Below, in pieces: positions 23,101-28,828 of a stretch of 29,639 nt of DNA. The notes beneath the pieces were generated by a model. The model was not told where the DNA came from. It saw nothing but the letters and a program-made list of their open reading frames with translations, and searched no databases. How positions within the stretch are numbered: position 1 is the first letter of the stretch; each line of letters begins with the position of its first letter. The position numbers were made by a program, and so were the translations under genes. This DNA comes from a virus: IMG/VR virus record IMGVR_UViG_3300037468_000426, positions 1 through 29,639 of that record; one strand, given 5' to 3'.

Positions 23101-23559
23101 TTAGGTAGCTTTATAGAAGCCGGTTGAAAAGATCTGAGCAAGAACATCTGAACCATCCAGAGTTACCGCAAACGTATGGTGCGTCAGCGGGATGATCGCC
23201 GAGTCAGCCGAGCCATTGGGATCATAACCTACGACCAATGCTCCTGTTGCATTACCGGTAGCAGCAGTCCATGTAATGTCGGGCATGTCTGACTCCATAA
23301 AGTTTGAGCCATAGTTAGGTGTTGAGGCAATCGCATCAGCGTCGGTAAAATATTTCCTAACCATACTGGCATGCTCATTAGTGGTTCCGTCAAGCACCTC
23401 AGCAAAACTAACTGAGTCTTCTAATGCCGACTGAACTTCAAGACCACTTGCATCCAATACCATAATAACAAGCCTTGCGGTTGAAGGATCGTTATTCTTT
23501 ACACGATTGACAAACTCTGCTACTCGTCCTTTACTTACATTGAAAACAAAATCAGCCAT
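23101..23559 (-). CDS. putative virion structural protein next to terL
   Basis: The 152-residue product starts MADFVFNVSKGRVAEFVNRVKNNDPSTARLVIMVLDASGLE. It has an ATGNATGALVVGYDPNGSADSAIIPLTHHTFAVTLDGSDV-type strand region and ends QIFSTGFYKAT. This pattern (FNxxKGRxxEFxxRVKxNDPxxxxLxxxxL, then WTAATGNAxGALxVxYD, then PLTxHxFxxTxDGSD) occurs in small phage proteins I recall from actinophage and other siphophage structural regions, function unknown. AAGGAG lies eight to nine bases before the ATG. Confidence 0.65.
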   Translation of the reverse strand: MADFVFNVSKGRVAEFVNRVKNNDPSTARLVIMVLDASGLEVQSALEDSVSFAEVLDGTTNEHASMVRKYFTDADAIASTPNYGSNFMESDMPDITWTAATGNATGALVVGYDPNGSADSAIIPLTHHTFAVTLDGSDVLAQIFSTGFYKAT

Positions 23560-23577
23560 TGTATGTCTCCTTTTGAA

Positions 23578-25170
23578 TTATTGCCCACGCTGACGCCATA
23601 GCATATTCAGCGCATAACGTGTAGCATCGATAAAATGATTGTTCTTATCGGGATATTCAGATATGTACTCTCCATCCTTATCTACCTCCAGCTCATAGTC
23701 AATAAACTCACCAGCACTTTCAGGACAGCGAACATTATCAATTACTATCTCAGCCAAGCTTTGTAACCACTTCATTGAATAACTTACACTATCCGCACCT
23801 TTCTCGGCTGAGCGAATAGAGGCACCATAGGCTAAAAAGTCAGCCACTGATTTTGGCTCAGCATTGTCGGCTATGATTAGCTGTTGCTTGGAGATACCTT
23901 TTTGCTTGACCAATTCCTTATAGACAGCTTCATTACCTTTCTTGTTAGCTTTGTATTCATTATATATGTATAGCCGGTGGCGATTAGCATCATAGTGACA
24001 GCGCACCCAAGCAAAAGGATCGGGATAAAATCCCCAGTCAATGCCTTCGTGTACTCTATCAAACTGTTCTATCTCTTCCTTAGTTATCTTGCGAAGAGTA
24101 ACATTATCAAATACTTGCCCACCTGTTCCATTTATCTCTCCTAAGTATTCGTGATCATATGCTCCAGGATTTACTTCCTTCAGATGTTCAGCCTCGTCTA
24201 TAAATACTTGACCAAGCCACTCCTTCGGCACCGTAGTATAGTCAGCCTTATGCTGAAGCTGACTTTCTTTAGGTATTTGTACATATTTGTTTGCCCAGTT
24301 ACCGCTGGTGCGAGGAGGATTGAATGACTTGAATATCCACGCTTCATCCCCACCACGAATAGCACTTTGCTCAATCTTACGAACAGCCTCTTGTCCATGA
24401 AATTGATCTAACTCTTCAAACCATAAAATAGCTATATGACCAAAAGGAGGCTTGATACTTTTCATCTTACCAGGATCGTCAGCACCTCTAAAATAAATTA
24501 TCTGACCAGTAGGTATGTATTCAATTTGTAAAGGAGACGTTGTACCTTTGAAGCTATCAGATAATCCAAGTTCATTGATCGCCCATAGCATTTGACTATA
24601 CACACTATCACGCAGTGTATTCGCTACCTGTCTTGTTATTAGTGCATGTATAGTCGGGTGGGTTATGATAAGTTCAATAATAACTAAGCTAATGAAAGAA
24701 GATTTAGTTGAGCCACGACCACCAAACAATAAGTATTCAGTATGTAACCTTTTCTTTACATCGCGATAAACTTCTAAAAAGCTTGGTGCTAAAAGATCTG
24801 CTGGGATACCGGTAAAATTATTTCCTGCTGAAACATTCTCTACTTGTAGTCTATCAGGCACCTTGCCAAAACCATGGGACATAATTGCTTGCTGTTTATC
24901 AAAGGACTGACTATTGAACCAGTCAAGAAGTATTCGTTCAAAGCGTGTTAGTCTTACATTTTTTTTATATTTGCCAGTGCCAAGCTCAATTTGTATTTCT
25001 TCATTCCCCATTTGCTGTACTAATTTACGCAACTCTCCGAAATGAGCAGGTCGCCCACCTTTCCATATATGTTCAGGATGGGCATCAAAACCTTTGCCAC
25101 GCAGGTGTGCAGGCATCTCTCCTTTCTTTATGTTTGGGTTATGTAAGTTAGGATTACCTTTTTTATTCAT
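23578..25170 (-). CDS. terL: terminase large subunit
   Basis: The 530-residue protein has an ATPase part with GGRGSTKS (Walker A-like, 150-157), HIAILWFEELDQF (Walker B, catalytic glutamates about 252-253) and SFNPPR (motif III, 282-287). The nuclease part has GIDWG (D378), LIIADNAEPKS (D435) and NNHFIDATRYAL (D515), the three acidic RNase H-fold positions. This is the Terminase_3 / PBSX-type. It packages DNA into the prohead and cuts it. The N-terminal 60 residues (NPNLHNPNIKKGEMPAHLRG, then HIWKGGRPAH) resemble a basic DNA-binding leader seen on small terminase-type proteins. No separate small terminase gene is evident. The ATG is preceded by AAGGA about 17 bases upstream, an unusually long gap. 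MPAHLRG at codon 19 is a possible alternative start. Confidence 0.93.
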   Translation of the reverse strand: MNKKGNPNLHNPNIKKGEMPAHLRGKGFDAHPEHIWKGGRPAHFGELRKLVQQMGNEEIQIELGTGKYKKNVRLTRFERILLDWFNSQSFDKQQAIMSHGFGKVPDRLQVENVSAGNNFTGIPADLLAPSFLEVYRDVKKRLHTEYLLFGGRGSTKSSFISLVIIELIITHPTIHALITRQVANTLRDSVYSQMLWAINELGLSDSFKGTTSPLQIEYIPTGQIIYFRGADDPGKMKSIKPPFGHIAILWFEELDQFHGQEAVRKIEQSAIRGGDEAWIFKSFNPPRTSGNWANKYVQIPKESQLQHKADYTTVPKEWLGQVFIDEAEHLKEVNPGAYDHEYLGEINGTGGQVFDNVTLRKITKEEIEQFDRVHEGIDWGFYPDPFAWVRCHYDANRHRLYIYNEYKANKKGNEAVYKELVKQKGISKQQLIIADNAEPKSVADFLAYGASIRSAEKGADSVSYSMKWLQSLAEIVIDNVRCPESAGEFIDYELEVDKDGEYISEYPDKNNHFIDATRYALNMLWRQRGQ

Positions 25171-25198
25171 GCGTATTGATCTTTGTTCCTTACAAACA

Positions 25199-25204
25199 AT
25201 TATA
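25199..25204 (-). promoter_or_regulatory. putative -10 box of a promoter for terL
   Basis: A perfect TATAAT on the minus strand stands 29 bases before the terL ATG. It lies just downstream of a strong terminator, where a new promoter would be expected. The region 16-18 bases upstream is T-rich (from the terminator tract) with no clear TTGACA. The call rests on the -10 match and on context. Confidence 0.45.
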
Positions 25205-25218
25205 GCTCTTGCTGAAGC

Positions 25219-25269
25219 AAAAAAAATCCCCTCGTCCTGACTGGGGAAAGTCAGACCCGAGGGGATTTT
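25219..25269 (-). terminator. intrinsic terminator downstream of the zinc-finger gene
   Basis: A 12-base perfect inverted repeat (25223-25234 with 25258-25269; arms aaaatcccctcg and cgaggggatttt) encloses an inner stem CTGACT/AGTCAG. On the minus strand it is followed by a run of eight T. This is a textbook rho-independent terminator ending the transcript of the right-hand accessory genes before terL. The plus-strand side has four T, so it may also act weakly in the other direction. Confidence 0.9.
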
Positions 25270-25358
25270 CCGTTCTGGGATGTCCTTCTTGAGAACATTC
25301 AGCCGTCACTCAACCAAGGAGGGAGAGAACCAAGCACAAATATTTTACTACTATTGTG

Positions 25359-25925
25359 CTACACCTTCTTCAGTTCAGCAAGATGCTTCAGACAATCGCT
25401 ATCTATGTATCGTGCGCCATCTACATAAATAACTTTGAATACCTTGTTCAATGGTTTTCGTAGCATACGATCACCACCACATGCTTGTAAAAAGCGATAA
25501 CCACTTACACCTTTTGTCTTTGCCTTAGCAATTGCTTCCTTCAATTTGATCCAGCCATCAGGAACATCAACTTCAGTCAACCCACTGCGATAATTTTCAA
25601 TCGTCATGCCAGCAGGTAACAATTTATGCTTGCTATTGCAAACATCTCCCATGCCAGCCTCAACACTTGAATGACGCGATAATGGTTTACCGCAGAAAGA
25701 ACAAACCTTAGTCATTGCTCCTTTAGCTTGCTTGGATGCTTCTTTGGGTGCTTCTTTCTTTACTACCGGCTTGGGTGAAGGTTTTCTTACTCTCTTTGCT
25801 ACAGACGACGGTAGGGCACCAGCCTGTGGTTTTGCAGCCTTGGGTGCAACTCCTCGTAGCTTTGCAGCCTTCTGAGCAGGTGTTAGGTGTACTGTTACGG
25901 GTGCGACCACATTTTCAACGGACAT
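25359..25925 (-). CDS. DUF6011-like zinc-finger protein with basic N-terminal tail
   Basis: The 188-residue product has a Lys/Ala/Pro-rich disordered N-terminal half (residues 15-70). A compact zinc-binding-like motif CSFCGKPLSRHSSVEAGMGD follows, with C75, C78, C96 and possibly H100. The pattern C-x-x-C-G-x-x-L, then S-x-x-x-G-M-G-D-x-C, is that of the DUF6011-type small zinc finger common in phage proteins. A C-terminal part (KEAIAKAKTKGVSGYRFLQACGG, then FKVIYVDGARYIDSDCLKHL) is helix-strand rich. AAGGAG lies eight bases upstream. The basic tail suggests nucleic acid binding. It is the last gene before the terminator. Function unknown. Confidence 0.7.
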   Translation of the reverse strand: MSVENVVAPVTVHLTPAQKAAKLRGVAPKAAKPQAGALPSSVAKRVRKPSPKPVVKKEAPKEASKQAKGAMTKVCSFCGKPLSRHSSVEAGMGDVCNSKHKLLPAGMTIENYRSGLTEVDVPDGWIKLKEAIAKAKTKGVSGYRFLQACGGDRMLRKPLNKVFKVIYVDGARYIDSDCLKHLAELKKV

Positions 25926-25985
25926 TTTATTCTCCTTTTGGTTGTATCCTTTTATCTAACAATCTCACTCATCTTTTCCAGAAAG

Positions 25986-26025
25986 TTCTCTATATCATTT
26001 TCTTCAGGTATTTTGATATAGAGAA
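25986..26025. other. perfect inverted repeat of unknown function
   Basis: The 11-base arms ttctctatatc (25986-25996) and gatatagagaa (26015-26025) are exact reverse complements separated by 18 bases. No T-run follows on the minus strand, so this is not a typical terminator. It lies in the intergenic region between the NUMOD3 gene and the zinc-finger gene and could be an operator, an RNA hairpin or a scar of an inserted sequence. Confidence 0.5.
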
Positions 26026-26072
26026 GTCTTCGAGAATACCTTGCGTGATTGTTACCTAAAAGGTTGAATGAA

Positions 26073-26456
26073 TTATTCAGCCATTGCACGCTTTATTGCG
26101 GCACGTTCTTTACGAGAAGAAATACCTTCACGCAAAGCACGCTGGGAATTTGCATTCAGCCATGGTTTCTTTTTTCGTAGCATAGCCTTATGCTTTTTTA
26201 GACGCTCAGGAGTCATAGGTTTGTGTCCGACTAGCATACGCCTCAACTTCAAAGTATCGCTGATCAACTCTTTAGTATCAGCACTATGGTGCTTGCCTAT
26301 ATGGCTCATTGACATCTTCTTGCGAGTAGCTTTGCTCTTCTTTTGTCCCAGCAATGCCTTGCTAATCTTAGCACGTGTTTCAGCCGAGACTTCATGTCCC
26401 AGTTTCGACTGGGACATCTTTTGCTTGGTTATCTTCGTGTGTTTTCGTTTTTTCAT
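26073..26456 (-). CDS. solitary NUMOD3 (homing-endonuclease associated) DNA-binding protein
   Basis: The 127-residue, very basic protein has repeated NUMOD3-like units of pattern K-x-S-x-S-x-x-G-x-x-x-S-x-x-T-R-x-K-I-S. Examples are MSQSKLGHEVSAETRAKISK (14-33), SKATRKKMSMSHIGKHHS (41-58) and a weaker third copy before PMTPERLKKHKAMLRKKKPW. NUMOD3 motifs bind DNA and normally accompany GIY-YIG or HNH nucleases in mobile homing endonucleases. Here no nuclease domain is present. The ATG has GGAGG immediately upstream and lies inside the end of the previous gene (65-base overlap). It may be a decayed homing endonuclease, or a DNA-binding protein captured for another use. Confidence 0.75.
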   Translation of the reverse strand: MKKRKHTKITKQKMSQSKLGHEVSAETRAKISKALLGQKKSKATRKKMSMSHIGKHHSADTKELISDTLKLRRMLVGHKPMTPERLKKHKAMLRKKKPWLNANSQRALREGISSRKERAAIKRAMAE

Positions 26457-26724
26457 TTTCCTCCAAAAGATTGGTAGCTGTCTGAACTAACTTCTTGACA
26501 TGAATAGGCACTTGCTCGCCATTGGTACAAATTTCAATCGCAATACATTCCTCGTCTTTCTCGCAAGTCATTGAAACGGCACCGGTTGTAAGGATCTCAA
26601 TATCGAAATGACAACCTTTCTCAATCAAGTTTTTTGCTGCCTCTTCAACCGGCTCTGGCATATCGATCGTAATCTGTTTTTGTCTGCCATTAGGTAACAT
26701 ATATTGCGTGAATGGGATGCTCAT
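26392..26724 (-). CDS. small phage protein, unknown
   Basis: The 110-residue product starts MSIPFTQYMLPNGRQKQITIDMPEPVEEAAKNLIEKGCHFD. It has strand-helix-strand elements (HFDIEILTTGAVSMTCEKDEECIAIEICTNG) and an acidic/polar C-terminus (ENEKTKTHEDNQAKDVPVETGT). The LPNGRQKQITIDMP.PVEEAAKNLI.KG part resembles a small conserved phage protein of unknown role. It overlaps the preceding gene by ATGA. Its C-terminal codons overlap the next gene by 65 bases. That long overlap and its disordered end suggest the 3' end may have been extended by insertion of the NUMOD3 gene. Confidence 0.65.
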   Translation of the reverse strand: MSIPFTQYMLPNGRQKQITIDMPEPVEEAAKNLIEKGCHFDIEILTTGAVSMTCEKDEECIAIEICTNGEQVPIHVKKLVQTATNLLEENEKTKTHEDNQAKDVPVETGT

Positions 26725-26927
26725 TCAGGATACTCCTTTTCAATGATCCCTTCAATTAGGTTTTCCTTATCTACTCCATCGGGAACAAACATGCCAAGAA
26801 AACCTTCTGCTAAATTGATCAATCCTTGGAAGGACATCCTGCGTAGTGTCCAACGTCTTTCATCTTTTGCAATTGTTCTGAAATCGCCACGCATGGGTTC
26901 GCCATCGCTCATTACTGTAGGTGTCAT
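26721..26927 (-). CDS. small protein, unknown
   Basis: The 68-residue product MTPTVMSDGEPMRGDFRTIAKDERRWTLRRMSFQGLINLAEG, with an acidic end (ENLIEGIIEKEYPE), is preceded by AAGGAG eight bases before the ATG. No family is recognised. The middle has a short amphipathic helix (FQGLINLAEGFLGMFV). It is part of the accessory operon and coupled to the next gene by an ATGA overlap. Confidence 0.55.
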   Translation of the reverse strand: MTPTVMSDGEPMRGDFRTIAKDERRWTLRRMSFQGLINLAEGFLGMFVPDGVDKENLIEGIIEKEYPE

Positions 26928-26957
26928 TATGATACTCCTTTGTTCAGAATGTTTTAC

Positions 26958-27203
26958 TTACCAGCTAAGAATTTGTTTCTTGACAACACCATTGTTGTCA
27001 AGCCTTAGAAGGATGAGTGGAGTTTTTCTTATCTGGTAGTCAAGGACTACCAATAATCCTAAGCCAAACACCGGCATCAACAAGATAAACAAAATCCAGT
27101 TGAATGTCTTTGGCTTGCGCATCTTTACTACCTTATCGGTGCGCTCAAGAATTGTCCAGCCATTCTTCTCTAATCTTATTATGTGTTTTTCTAGCGCATT
27201 CAA
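26958..27203 (-). CDS. small membrane protein with TTG start
   Basis: The 81-residue protein has an N-terminal helix (NALEKHIIRLEKNGWTILERT). A hydrophobic hairpin (FNWILFILLMPVFGLGLLVVLDYQI, about 33-58) and a cytosolic-type end with strands follow. No ATG is in frame, but a TTG lies seven bases after an AAGGAG, so TTG is the likely start. Similar layouts (NGW..L....V.MRKPK.F, then two membrane helices) occur in small phage/bacterial membrane proteins of unknown role. The gene follows an acidic small protein in a packed operon. Confidence 0.6.
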   Translation of the reverse strand: MNALEKHIIRLEKNGWTILERTDKVVKMRKPKTFNWILFILLMPVFGLGLLVVLDYQIRKTPLILLRLDNNGVVKKQILSW

Positions 27204-27205
27204 TT

Positions 27206-27427
27206 TTATTCTCCTTTCTCCTCCTCACCGTCGGGAAGCAATTCTTCAATTGATTCCATAGCCCACTCGTCATAGTTTTGTTTTGCCTGATGGCAGAAGT
27301 CCTTGAACTGATCCTGTGCTGTCTCTACCGCACTCTCTTCATCGGGTGCTTGAACAGAGACGAGATGCATATTTTTAGTAACAGGATGCGCAAAGGTAGC
27401 TATCCATTGAAAGAATTCTCGGCTCAT
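27206..27427 (-). CDS. small acidic protein, unknown
   Basis: I choose the ATG at 27425-27427. A GGAGG lies five bases upstream, and it overlaps the stop of the preceding mini-gene by ATGA. A TTG twelve bases earlier is less likely. The 73-residue product is MSREFFQWIATFAHPVTKNMHLVSVQAPDEESAVETAQDQF... and ends in an acidic tail (EELLPDGEEEKGE). The pattern (strand, then ...A..E..A...A...F, helix) resembles small phage proteins with an alpha/beta fold. No specific function is seen. Confidence 0.6.
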   Translation of the reverse strand: MSREFFQWIATFAHPVTKNMHLVSVQAPDEESAVETAQDQFKDFCHQAKQNYDEWAMESIEELLPDGEEEKGE

Positions 27428-27591
27428 TGTTGCCTCCAATATTTGTTATATAGATTCAAAAGAAAGTTCAGTTGAGTTTCATTGACGCAAGTATATGTAT
27501 ATGCACTCATGCGTGCGTGTTTGGGAGGATAGAAAATTGGATATCCTTTCATGCGTCGGTAGTTCTTCAGTAGTAATTGTGCGAATGACAT
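27424..27591 (-). CDS. 55-residue mini-protein
   Basis: This frame encodes MSFAQLLLKNYRRMKGYPIF, then YPPKHARMSAYTYTCVNETQ and LNFLLNLYNKYWRQQ. A strong AAGGAG stands eight bases before the ATG, in a phrase identical to the one in front of the neighbouring gene. Its stop is in an ATGA overlap with the next start. These signals make it a real gene. It is basic and rich in Tyr and Leu. Family not recognised. Confidence 0.6.
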   Translation of the reverse strand: MSFAQLLLKNYRRMKGYPIFYPPKHARMSAYTYTCVNETQLNFLLNLYNKYWRQQ

Positions 27592-27592
27592 T

Positions 27593-27781
27593 TTAGTCTC
27601 CTTTTCTTTTCATACAGATCAGTTGAAATATTCCTTGATTAGGATCTTGAACGTATGCTGCTAATTGAATAAGAAGTGTTTTCAATTCGTCATCAGTCAG
27701 ATGATATTCTATCTGAATAAGATCAGCATAGTCCATTAGATCATCGGCAGGATTGTTTGAATCTCCTGAAAAGCGTGGCAT
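27593..27781 (-). CDS. small protein, unknown
   Basis: The 62-residue product (MPRFSGDSNNPADDLMDYADLIQIEYHLTDDELKTLLIQLAAY, ending QLICMKRKGD) is acidic in the N-terminal half with a C-terminal helix. AAGGAG stands eight bases upstream of the ATG. No family is recognised. Probably cytoplasmic. Confidence 0.6.
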   Translation of the reverse strand: MPRFSGDSNNPADDLMDYADLIQIEYHLTDDELKTLLIQLAAYVQDPNQGIFQLICMKRKGD

Positions 27782-27791
27782 TTTAGTCTCC

Positions 27792-27917
27792 TTATAAAAT
27801 CATTCGAAGCAGTGTTAGTATTATAAGAAATACTAACACTGCAGTCAAAGCACTCATAGTACAGCAATGAGTGATTAGATAAAAACTTTCTCTAGCTGTC
27901 AGTTCTGATTTTTTCAT
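27792..27917 (-). CDS. 41-residue single-pass membrane protein
   Basis: The start is the ATG at 27915-27917, which overlaps the stop of the HicA-like gene (TAATG) and has AGGAGG just upstream. The longer in-frame version has no such signal. The product is MKKSELTARESFYLITHCCTMSALTAVLVFLIILTLLRMIL in outline: a short cytosolic head and one membrane helix (about 20-40). It is coupled with the HicA-like protein, which also ends in a membrane helix. The two may form a membrane pair. This is inference from topology and coupling. Confidence 0.55.
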   Translation of the reverse strand: MKKSELTARESFYLITHCCTMSALTAVLVFLIILTLLRMIL

Positions 27918-28180
27918 TAGCCTCCTATGTTGGCTATAATAGCCAAAACAATAATCGCTCCAAGCAGTCCGACATACTTCAGCCACTTGAAGAGGGAACA
28001 GGCAACTCCTGTGCTCATCTCCCTGTTATATATAGTAAAGGAAGCACCGGTAGGAGTTTTTATGATCTCGTGATCACCACTGCCAGGAACAACAGCACAA
28101 CCATTTTCTTTTACAAAACCTTTTACATTCTTAGGATCACGACAGTCCTTCCAACTATCAATCTTATGTTTATGTCCCAT
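27917..28180 (-). CDS. HicA-like double-stranded RNA-binding fold fused to a membrane segment
   Basis: The 87-residue protein contains VKGFVKENGCAVVPGSGDHEIIKTPTG (19-45), then STGVACSLFKWLKYVGL (56-72). This resembles HicA/YcfA-like toxins: a short helix, a G-S-x-x-H active histidine (H37), then a strand and a closing helix. A hydrophobic C-terminal helix (about 70-86) is added, which is unusual for HicA, a soluble mRNA interferase. No HicB partner lies next to it. GAGG precedes the ATG. It may be an enzyme kept at the membrane or a HicA-fold protein with a different job. Confidence in the fold is moderate. Confidence 0.55.
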   Translation of the reverse strand: MGHKHKIDSWKDCRDPKNVKGFVKENGCAVVPGSGDHEIIKTPTGASFTIYNREMSTGVACSLFKWLKYVGLLGAIIVLAIIANIGG

Positions 28181-28182
28181 GG

Positions 28183-28428
28183 CTACCTCGTAACTAACAA
28201 ATTATAAATGTCAGTAACTTCAGCCGTGGTGATCGAGCCATCAGCCCAATCAATTGTTATTTCTTTTACGTCCTGCGCAAAGGTAGTAATGCAAATATCT
28301 GTAGCAAGAGCCGAACGTTCAATGGTTCCCAAGCCTTCAAATCGGTTTAGAACAATAGTGACTGTAAAGGTATTGGGATGTAACCAGTCACTAAATTTTT
28401 TCTTCAAGCCTTTCCATAATTCTTTCAT
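28183..28428 (-). CDS. small protein, unknown
   Basis: I choose the internal ATG at 28426-28428 because AAGGAG lies six bases upstream, itself inside the overlap with the previous mini-gene. The longer start (six codons earlier) has no Shine-Dalgarno. The 81-residue product is MKELWKGLKKKFSDWLHPNTFTVTIVLNRFEGLGTIERS..., with strands and ITIDWADGSITTAEV. There is no signal peptide and no recognised family. It might bind nucleic acid, given its basic start, but this is weak. Confidence 0.55.
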   Translation of the reverse strand: MKELWKGLKKKFSDWLHPNTFTVTIVLNRFEGLGTIERSALATDICITTFAQDVKEITIDWADGSITTAEVTDIYNLLVTR

Positions 28429-28438
28429 AGTGGTCTCC

Positions 28439-28570
28439 TTATCCATGAATGAAGAGCAAACCTACTGCGGTGATCAATGCCGCAAAAAAGAAGAGCCAAC
28501 CCAGCACCTGTACGATGCTGGGTTTTGTTGAGTGCGCCATGTTCTTATACCGGCTCTTGAGCTTTGTCAT
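28439..28570 (-). CDS. 43-residue single-pass membrane mini-protein
   Basis: The frame encodes MTKLKSRYKNMAHSTKPSIVQVL, then a hydrophobic helix (GWLFFFAALITAVGLLFIHG). Its start overlaps the preceding stop (TAATG), and its end overlaps the longer possible start of the next frame. The basic head with one C-terminal membrane helix (about 22-43) is the topology of small phage membrane proteins. No clear Shine-Dalgarno stands before the ATG, so coupled translation is likely. It contains an inverted repeat in its DNA, 28498-28524. Confidence 0.5.
   Translation of the reverse strand: MTKLKSRYKNMAHSTKPSIVQVLGWLFFFAALITAVGLLFIHG
28498..28524 (+). other. hairpin with terminator-like T-run, inside a mini-gene
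   Basis: The 9-base arms aacccagca (28498-28506) and tgctgggtt (28516-28524) are exact complements with a 9-base loop, followed on the plus strand by ttgttg. It could be a weak rho-independent terminator against antisense transcription, or just a coding-region coincidence. On the minus strand no clean T-run follows. Confidence 0.3.
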
Positions 28571-28827
28571 TATTCCACCACTTTAGCCAAAGGTTCATAG
28601 ATCCAGCCAAAACCTTTCCAGCACCGAATGTGTAACCACTTGCCAGTATTGTCGATGTCAATAACAGATACCTCGGTGCCAGGAGTTAGTGTAAATAATA
28701 TGGCAGAGTATATGTTAGACTGTGAACGAATATTCGTTGTCACACCGCATACGACACGCACATCCTTCAAAGGATGCACATCAAGTTGGTGTGATTTGTT
28801 GAGCAGATAAGTTAGTGTTGTGTCCAC
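28570..28827 (-). CDS. SH3b (bacterial SH3) domain protein
   Basis: The 85-residue product starts with GTG, preceded by AAAGGAGGA (a strong Shine-Dalgarno). Residues about 24-82 have the SH3b pattern: VVCGVTTNIRSQSNIYSAI, then LTPGTEVSVID, then GKWLHIRCWKGFGWIY. SH3b domains bind peptidoglycan or other peptides. There is no catalytic domain or signal peptide, so this is a stand-alone SH3b protein, possibly a host wall- or protein-binding module. It is unlikely to be an endolysin by itself. It precedes a row of membrane mini-proteins. Confidence 0.75.
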   Translation of the reverse strand: MDTTLTYLLNKSHQLDVHPLKDVRVVCGVTTNIRSQSNIYSAILFTLTPGTEVSVIDIDNTGKWLHIRCWKGFGWIYEPLAKVVE

Positions 28828-28828
28828 G

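Noticed and set aside
22655-23559. Idea that the two genes after terL are the small terminase and head protease
   Set aside because: Neither has a helix-turn-helix, nor Ser-His-Asp or ClpP-like motifs; both are beta-rich structural-type proteins.
26068-26490. 140-codon plus-strand frame over the NUMOD3 gene
   Set aside because: The opposite frame has a clear NUMOD3 pattern and an excellent Shine-Dalgarno; this frame is Phe/Cys/Leu-rich, as expected from reading Lys/Arg codons backward.
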